A program made the translations under genes and the position numbers. From JBHIDJ01 sp046760105 (lineage in GTDB: Bacteria > Pseudomonadota > Gammaproteobacteria > Acidiferrobacterales > SPGG2), in NCBI GenBank assembly GCA_046760105.1, contig JBHIDJ010000183.1, positions 1 through 5,615 of the forward strand: a stretch of DNA of 5,615 bases, read 5' to 3'. Of the stretch, positions 1 through 3,619 are shown piece by piece (positions within the stretch are counted from its first letter, which is position 1; every line of letters starts with the position of its first letter). Below the pieces are notes generated by a model. The model saw only the letters and a program-made list of their open reading frames with translations, searched no databases and was not told the origin of the DNA.

Positions 1-112
1 AGACGCCGGCGATCACCAACGTCGTGATCAGCTCGACCAGCGTGAAGCCCGAAAAACGCCGAATACTGACTGACGGCTTATTCTGACCGATGAACAGTAT
101 GATGCTGGTCAT
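1..112 (-). CDS. Type IV prepilin / pseudopilin, FimT/GspH-like N-terminus (3' partial)
   Basis: Only the first 37 codons lie in the window; the gene continues past the left edge. The product starts with a basic leader of 22 residues ending in RRFSG, followed by FTLVELITTLVIAGV. This is the class III (prepilin peptidase, PilD) cleavage motif: Gly at -1, Phe at +1 and the conserved Glu at +5, leading into the hydrophobic helix that anchors pilins in the inner membrane and packs into the pilus core. The ATG at 112 is preceded by AGGGA (120-124) with a 7-base spacer, which supports this start. The ITTLVIAGV stretch resembles FimT/GspH-type minor pilins more than major pilins, but 15 mature residues cannot decide between FimT, FimU, PilE or a type II secretion pseudopilin. 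It shares strand with the pilY1 pair but is separated from it by two unrelated genes. Confidence 0.85.
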   Translation of the reverse strand, partial: MTSIILFIGQNKPSVSIRRFSGFTLVELITTLVIAGV

Positions 113-151
113 TATTCGTTCCCTATCTACAGATATGGCTCATACATAGGC

Positions 152-166
152 GGCGGTCGCACCGCC
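152..166. other. Perfect hairpin upstream of the prepilin gene
   Basis: GGCGGT (152-157) and ACCGCC (161-166) form a perfect 6-bp stem with a CGC loop. It lies 40 bases upstream of the prepilin start, so in a transcript of that gene it would fall in the 5' untranslated region if the promoter is further upstream (a TTGACG box on the minus strand, 185-190, is the only -35-like sequence seen, without a convincing -10). No T-run follows on either strand, so it is unlikely to be an intrinsic terminator. Confidence 0.4.
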
Positions 167-327
167 TGCAAATTAAGTCTAGTGCGTCAAGCCCACCCCG
201 CAATTGCCGCATTGTGTCACCCGTTTTGTGTTCACTGGGAAAACAGGGGGCCTGAAGAGCGCTTTTTGGCGGATCCCTAGAAGGGGCCCTCTTTGGCGAT
301 GCCGCGGGCGCGTGACCGCAACGGGTT

Positions 328-351
328 GGCCGGTGTGATGGCCGGTGTGAT
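328..351. repeat. 12-bp tandem repeat, two copies
   Basis: GGCCGGTGTGAT occurs twice head to tail without mismatch, in the non-coding DNA downstream of the ankyrin gene. Function unknown; it may be simple slippage. Apart from this repeat and the two hairpins listed separately, I see no gene between 113 and 403. Confidence 0.85.
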
Positions 352-354
352 GTT

Positions 355-373
355 TGAGAGCGCCCCGCTCTCA
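355..373 (-). terminator. Hairpin 30 bases after the ankyrin gene; possible transcription end
   Basis: TGAGAGCG (355-362) and CGCTCTCA (366-373) form a perfect 8-bp stem with a 3-base loop, starting 30 bases beyond the stop codon of the ankyrin-TPR gene. The position fits a terminator or a 3'-end protecting stem for that minus-strand transcript. There is no U-tract after the stem (AACATCAC follows on the minus strand), so it is not a classical intrinsic terminator. Confidence 0.4.
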
Positions 374-403
374 GATCATGGGCGCGGTGCGGTCGCGTCG
401 AGC

Positions 404-1639
404 CTATATGGCCGCTCCCGGCAGGTGTTTGGTGGTGTGCGTCTTTGCGGGCCCGCGGTCGTTGCGGGTAGGGGCTGAGGCATCCGTTTGCTTTGTATTG
501 CGCGCTTTTTCTAGGAGCGCCATGGCGCGCTTATGAAAGGGCGCCGCCTCGGCATGCTTGCCCTGGGCGTCGTAGACCGCGGCCAGGTTGCTCAGGCTTG
601 CCACGAGATCGGGGTGGTCTTGACCGAGGAGCTTTTCCGTAATCGCCAGTGCCCGCTGGTAAAGCGGCTCCGCCTTGGTGTACCTCCCCTGGGCGTAATA
701 GAGCTGCGCGAGCTTATTGAGGCTGGTAACCAGGCGAGGATCCTTTTCGTCGAACTGTTCAGCCATGTTTAGCGCGATCACAAGCTGCTTTTCGGCGTCC
801 GGATACTTGCCCGCCTGGAAGGCCTCATTGGCCCCCGCGATATATGTCTCCCAGCTGGCAGCCTTGGCGTCGTCAGACGTGGCGGCGTTGGCACCGGCTT
901 CCCGGAGGATGCGTGCGACCCGGTAATGGCCGCCTTTGCTTGCCAGAGTCAGGGCCGTTTCTTTTCTGATCGAAATCGAGTAGAGTTCGGCGCCCTTCGC
1001 CAGCAAAGCAGCGGTTATTTCGGCATGACCCTCTGCCGCTGCAATCATCAGCGGCGTCCGGTCTTTTTGCCCCCTCAGGTTCGGATTAGCGTCGTGGTCC
1101 AGCAGCATTTTCACTGTTTCCGTACGGCCTTCTCTCGCCGCATACATCAACGGTGTCCACCCGTGCTTATCTATGGAATTTGGCTGTGCACCGCGCGCTA
1201 ACAAGGTGCGCACGACTGCTACGTGTCCGTTTACGCAGGCCCACGCAAGCGCGGTTTCATCCAGCCAGTTGCGCGCATTTACGTCTGCGCCTTCGCGCAA
1301 CAATAGCTCGACGATCTCTGCATGACCGTTCACGGCCGCGCCCATTAGCGCAGTCTTATTAAGATGATTCTTGGCGTTGATGTCGGCGTAGTGGTCCAAA
1401 AGCACTTGGACAATCCCCAAATATCCGCGCCGTGCCGCGAGGATCAGCGCGGTTCTCTTGAAGCGGTCTCGTGCGTTGGGGTCGGCACCGGTGTCCAACA
1501 GGTCCTGGACAGCGGTGGTCTCACCTTGCTTTACTGCGTGCAGCAATCGCTGATCGATATCGGCATAGGCCGCTATGGGGCGCGTCAGCACCGCGACCAG
1601 CACGAGAGTCAGGATTCTTGAGATGGCGTATCCCTGCAT
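404..1639 (-). CDS. Exported ankyrin-repeat and TPR-repeat protein
   Basis: A 411-residue product read from ATG 1639. Residues 1-26 look like a Sec signal peptide: basic start, hydrophobic core TLVLVAVL, and AYA before the predicted cut at DIDQ. Residues about 27-253 hold seven ankyrin repeats; the first and last are degenerate, and the middle ones match the TALxxAxxxGHxxIVxLLLxxGADVNA pattern. Residues about 262-380 hold three TPR units; the last two are of the 42-residue kinesin-light-chain type (YxxQGRYxKAEPLYQRAL). The tail (about 381-411) is polar and low in complexity. Both repeat types are protein-binding scaffolds, so a periplasmic or surface interaction role is inferred; no catalytic motif is seen and the partner is unknown. 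The start is uncertain: a TTG at 1645 directly follows an in-frame TAA and has GAG seven bases upstream, while ATG 1639 has no clear Shine-Dalgarno. It is divergent from the HD-GYP gene. Confidence 0.85.
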   Translation of the reverse strand: MQGYAISRILTLVLVAVLTRPIAAYADIDQRLLHAVKQGETTAVQDLLDTGADPNARDRFKRTALILAARRGYLGIVQVLLDHYADINAKNHLNKTALMGAAVNGHAEIVELLLREGADVNARNWLDETALAWACVNGHVAVVRTLLARGAQPNSIDKHGWTPLMYAAREGRTETVKMLLDHDANPNLRGQKDRTPLMIAAAEGHAEITAALLAKGAELYSISIRKETALTLASKGGHYRVARILREAGANAATSDDAKAASWETYIAGANEAFQAGKYPDAEKQLVIALNMAEQFDEKDPRLVTSLNKLAQLYYAQGRYTKAEPLYQRALAITEKLLGQDHPDLVASLSNLAAVYDAQGKHAEAAPFHKRAMALLEKARNTKQTDASAPTRNDRGPAKTHTTKHLPGAAI

Positions 1640-1711
1640 AATCAATTAGCAACTCGATTATTGCCAGATCGGTTTGCAATTTTCGCGCCATTCTCCTCCC
1701 TCGATATTACA

Positions 1712-1739
1712 TTTCCTTTTAAAAATAAGGGCTTATAAT
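1712..1739 (+). promoter_or_regulatory. Probable sigma-70 promoter of the HD-GYP gene
   Basis: A perfect -10 box TATAAT lies at 1734-1739, with a weak -35 candidate TTTCCT at 1712-1717 (16-base spacer) in an AT-rich stretch. The start of transcription would be expected near 1744-1747, giving a leader of about 170 bases. The spacer overlaps an imperfect palindrome, CCTTTTAAAAATAAGG (1715-1730), which could bind a regulator. The weak -35 suggests activation or other control; this is inference. Confidence 0.55.
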
Positions 1740-1743
1740 CCAG

Positions 1744-1802
1744 AGTCCATGTTTGGGTGAGGACGAAGTATCCACACCTTGCGTGTGGGGCAACCCTGGA
1801 CT
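1744..1802 (+). promoter_or_regulatory. Structured 5' leader element with two competing folds (unrecognised)
   Basis: Fold B nests three helices: AGTCCA (1744-1749) with TGGACT (1797-1802), GGGT (1755-1758) with ACCC (1793-1796), and CCACAC (1772-1777) with GTGTGG (1783-1788) closing a CTTGC loop. A 13-base strand (1759-1771) faces a 4-base strand (1789-1792) as an asymmetric internal loop. Fold A, made earlier during transcription, pairs GGTG (1756-1759) with CACC (1775-1778) and GGA (1761-1763) with TCC (1771-1773), and cannot coexist with fold B. The first helix begins at the expected transcription start. This layout resembles a riboswitch or attenuator. I do not see the conserved sequences of the GEMM cyclic-di-GMP-I class or of other classes I can recall. 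The pairings are read directly; function is inference. Confidence 0.45.
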
Positions 1803-1805
1803 TGA

Positions 1806-1839
1806 ATTAGTTCAGTACCTGCGGACAAACGGAACTAAT
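1806..1839 (+). promoter_or_regulatory. 8-bp inverted repeat in the HD-GYP leader
   Basis: ATTAGTTC (1806-1813) and GAACTAAT (1832-1839) are perfect inverted copies with an 18-base loop. CTAATG recurs at 1835-1840 and 1846-1851, so the left arm could also partly pair further downstream. The element could be a second RNA stem or, as DNA, a two-half-site operator downstream of the promoter. It lies directly after the structured element. Confidence 0.4.
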
Positions 1840-1870
1840 GTAATCCTAATGGACGACGACCACCGACCAC

Positions 1871-1911
1871 CCTTCACTCGTTTCGAAGGCCTGATGCTGA
1901 CTAGATCTTGA
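1871..1911 (+). promoter_or_regulatory. Hairpin masking a Shine-Dalgarno, and mini-ORF before the HD-GYP start
   Basis: CCTTC (1871-1875) pairs with GAAGG (1885-1889) across a 9-base loop. GAAGG is the only good Shine-Dalgarno-like sequence in the leader, and lies four bases before ATG 1894. That ATG opens a five-codon frame (M L T R S) ending at TGA 1909-1911, three bases before the HD-GYP ATG, which itself has only GAG two bases upstream. The arrangement suggests that HD-GYP translation depends on reinitiation after the mini-ORF and can be limited by the hairpin. Sequence facts are direct; the mechanism is inference. Confidence 0.35.
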
Positions 1912-1914
1912 GCG

Positions 1915-3186
1915 ATGAAAAAGAAGATCGATGTTCTGGACCTGCAACTGGGGATGTATGTCTCCCAGCTCGACCGCCCCTGGCTTGAGACCCCTTTTCT
2001 GTTTCAGGGATTTGAGCTAAGCAGCTCGGAGGACCTGGAGCAGCTGAAAAAACACTGCAAATACGTCTACATTGACACCGAGCTTGGCCCCGATCTGACG
2101 CCTAAACGCGCGAACAAGGCGTCGGTCGCAAGGATGCGTATCATCGAGGAGCAAGAGGAGCGCATACGGCACGAAGTCAGGGCACTTGCGGAAGCCCCTG
2201 CACGCCACGACGGACGACGCGTCTATCCAGATCTTGCGCCCTTTGAGCGGGAGATACCACGCGCTCGAGAGATTCAATCACAGACCAAAATCTTGGTGCG
2301 TACCACTCTTGAGGAGGTGCAGAAGGGGAGAGACATCAATGTACCGCTCGCCCAAAAGGTGGTGGGCAATATGGTGGACAGTGTGATCCGCAATCCCGAC
2401 GCGCTGGTGTGCCTCAGTCAACTCAAAGACGTGAGCGAATATACAGCGATGCACAGTGTCAGAACCTGCATTCTGGCGCTGACCTTTGGTCGCCATCTGG
2501 TGCTGAGTAAAGATGAACTGCATGCCCTCGGCATGGGTGCGTTATTGCACGACATCGGCATGGTGAAGCTCCCCTTGGAAATATTGGAGAAGTCCGCCGC
2601 CCTGACTCCTGAGGAGTTTGAGCTCATGACCCAGCATATACTCTGGGGTTTGGAGATTGTGAGGCAGTCGGGCGAAGTCCCTCCTGCGGCGATCGAACTG
2701 ATCGAACAGCACCATGAACGCCACGACGGATCCGGCTATGTGGGAAAACTGAAAGGGGATTTGATTGGCAGGGCGGGGGCGATCGGGGCGATCGTGGATG
2801 TGTACGATGCTATCACCAGCCAACGCGTGTATAGCGAGCCCAACTCGGCGGAGGACGCCCTCAAAAGGATGTATGAATGGCGCCACAAGGATTTCAATGC
2901 GGAACTGGTTGAGGAGTTTATTAAATGTATGGGGATCTACCCCATTGGCAGTCTGGTGGAATTTAATACCGGGGCTGTCGGCGTCGTGATTACCATAAAC
3001 CGGGCCCGGCGCCTCAAGCCAAAGGTGGTCCTGCTTCTTACTGCGCAAAAGTCGCCGCTGACTCGCAAGGTTATCGTCGATTTAGCCGAGCAAAACGATG
3101 CTATGGGTAAGGAGCTGCGCATCAAACGCGTCTTACCCGTGGGCACATATGGCATCAACCCGATGGACCATCTGGTGCAGTTCTAG
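1915..3186 (+). CDS. DUF3391 / HD-GYP domain protein, probable cyclic-di-GMP phosphodiesterase
   Basis: A 423-residue cytoplasmic protein. Residues about 3-130 match the DUF3391 N-terminal domain (LQLGMYVSQLDRPWLETPF, then CKYVYIDTE), usual in proteobacterial HD-GYP proteins. Residues about 165-335 are the HD-GYP domain, which opens cyclic-di-GMP to pGpG or GMP using a bi- or tri-metal centre. Visible metal-site residues are EYTAMHS (E175, H180), H212-D213, H241, HHERHDGSGY (H266, H267, D271) and D295/D298 in DVYDA. The last 90 residues are a conserved-looking extension. Two signature positions differ from the consensus: HDxGK reads HDIGM (M216), and GYP reads GYV (V276). All likely metal ligands are kept, so activity is plausible but unproven. 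An in-frame TGA one codon upstream makes ATG 1915 the earliest ATG start. The gene is convergent with the pilY1 pair and divergent from the ankyrin gene. Confidence 0.93.
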   Translation: MKKKIDVLDLQLGMYVSQLDRPWLETPFLFQGFELSSSEDLEQLKKHCKYVYIDTELGPDLTPKRANKASVARMRIIEEQEERIRHEVRALAEAPARHDGRRVYPDLAPFEREIPRAREIQSQTKILVRTTLEEVQKGRDINVPLAQKVVGNMVDSVIRNPDALVCLSQLKDVSEYTAMHSVRTCILALTFGRHLVLSKDELHALGMGALLHDIGMVKLPLEILEKSAALTPEEFELMTQHILWGLEIVRQSGEVPPAAIELIEQHHERHDGSGYVGKLKGDLIGRAGAIGAIVDVYDAITSQRVYSEPNSAEDALKRMYEWRHKDFNAELVEEFIKCMGIYPIGSLVEFNTGAVGVVITINRARRLKPKVVLLLTAQKSPLTRKVIVDLAEQNDAMGKELRIKRVLPVGTYGINPMDHLVQF

Positions 3187-3202
3187 CTGGAGTAGTCGCA
3201 CG

Positions 3203-3246
3203 CACGCCTCTAGCGAGGCCCGTGACACCTGCCAGGGCTCGGGCAG
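3203..3246. terminator. Two hairpins in the convergent gap; possible bidirectional terminator
   Basis: The 112-base gap between the two convergent stop codons holds two stems. CACGCCTC (3203-3210) pairs with GAGG (3215-3218) and CGTG (3221-3224) around a 2-base bulge and a TAGC loop. CTGCC (3229-3233) pairs with GGCAG (3242-3246) across an 8-base loop. Neither is followed by a clean T-run; GTTTCTTGCTT lies 11 bases past the second. The position makes a shared transcription end reasonable, but the form is not a textbook intrinsic terminator. A CTATTGG tandem pair (3292-3305) straddles the stop of the small minus-strand gene. Confidence 0.35.
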
Positions 3247-3298
3247 ACAAGCTTGGCGTTTCTTGCTTATAAACCGGCCGCGGCGTTAGGACTATTGG

Positions 3299-3601
3299 CT
3301 ATTGGTCCGGCAGTGCAAAACTATCGGGCAGTACCCAGATCTCGGTAATCATGGCCGAGCGGGTACCAGGGTTCTGAGCCAGAAAGGCGATCTTCATGTT
3401 CTTTTTGAGTTCGCCCGCAAGGCCATGCACCCTGAGGTTAGGCGACAGCCGATACGATGAGTCGTCGACGACGATCACACCCTTCTTCATTGCGACGTCA
3501 TCAACGACCCCATAATAGGTGGTCGCGGCGATCACTGGGCCCGATAGCAACGCGCCTGTTAGCAGAAGCGCTCGAATAGTAGAACAACCGACTTGTTTCA
3601 T
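3299..3601 (-). CDS. Small exported protein, PilY2-like, in the pilY1 operon
   Basis: A 100-residue product with a clear Sec signal peptide: KQVGCSTIR, then ALLLTGALLSGPVIA, with the cut predicted near residue 25 or 26. The mature part of about 75 residues is short and beta-rich in appearance (TYYGVVDDV, KKGVIVVDDSSYRLS, KIAFLAQNP), with a V-D-D-x-x-Y-R-L-S core. No enzyme motif or lipobox is seen. Its place directly after pilY1, its length and its signal peptide match PilY2 of Pseudomonas aeruginosa, which sits between pilY1 and pilE and takes part in pilus biogenesis. Similarity by sequence is only suggestive, so no gene symbol is given. It starts 18 bases after the pilY1 stop and has a strong Shine-Dalgarno, so the two are almost surely cotranscribed. 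It ends facing the HD-GYP gene. Confidence 0.8.
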   Translation of the reverse strand: MKQVGCSTIRALLLTGALLSGPVIAATTYYGVVDDVAMKKGVIVVDDSSYRLSPNLRVHGLAGELKKNMKIAFLAQNPGTRSAMITEIWVLPDSFALPDQ

Positions 3602-3609
3602 GCCCGTGT

Positions 3610-3614
3610 CCTCC
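3610..3614 (-). promoter_or_regulatory. Ribosome binding site of the PilY2-like gene
   Basis: GGAGG on the minus strand, eight bases before ATG 3601 and inside the 18-base gap after the pilY1 stop. It fixes the start of the small gene and shows that it can be translated independently of pilY1. Confidence 0.8.
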
Positions 3615-3619
3615 GTTTA

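Noticed and set aside
168..190. Sigma-54 promoter for the prepilin gene (TTTGCA on the minus strand)
   Set aside because: A -12-like TTGCA is present, but there is no GG ten bases before its GC, so the -24 element is missing.
244..254. CAGG/CCTG mini-stem followed by TTTT on the minus strand as terminator of the ankyrin gene
   Set aside because: Only 4 bp of stem and about 150 bases past the stop codon; too weak to call.
293..478. 61-codon plus-strand frame overlapping the 3' end of the ankyrin gene
   Set aside because: Runs over a hairpin and a tandem repeat and antisense to the ankyrin C-terminus; no Shine-Dalgarno and no family resemblance.
1744..1802. GEMM (cyclic-di-GMP-I) riboswitch before the HD-GYP gene
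   Set aside because: The position is tempting, but the conserved GCAAA-type core and GNRA-capped stem are not seen; kept only as an unrecognised structured leader.
2542..3048. 168-codon open frame on the minus strand inside the HD-GYP gene
   Set aside because: Antisense shadow of conserved HD-GYP motifs; the sequence is histidine- and proline-rich without recognisable domains.
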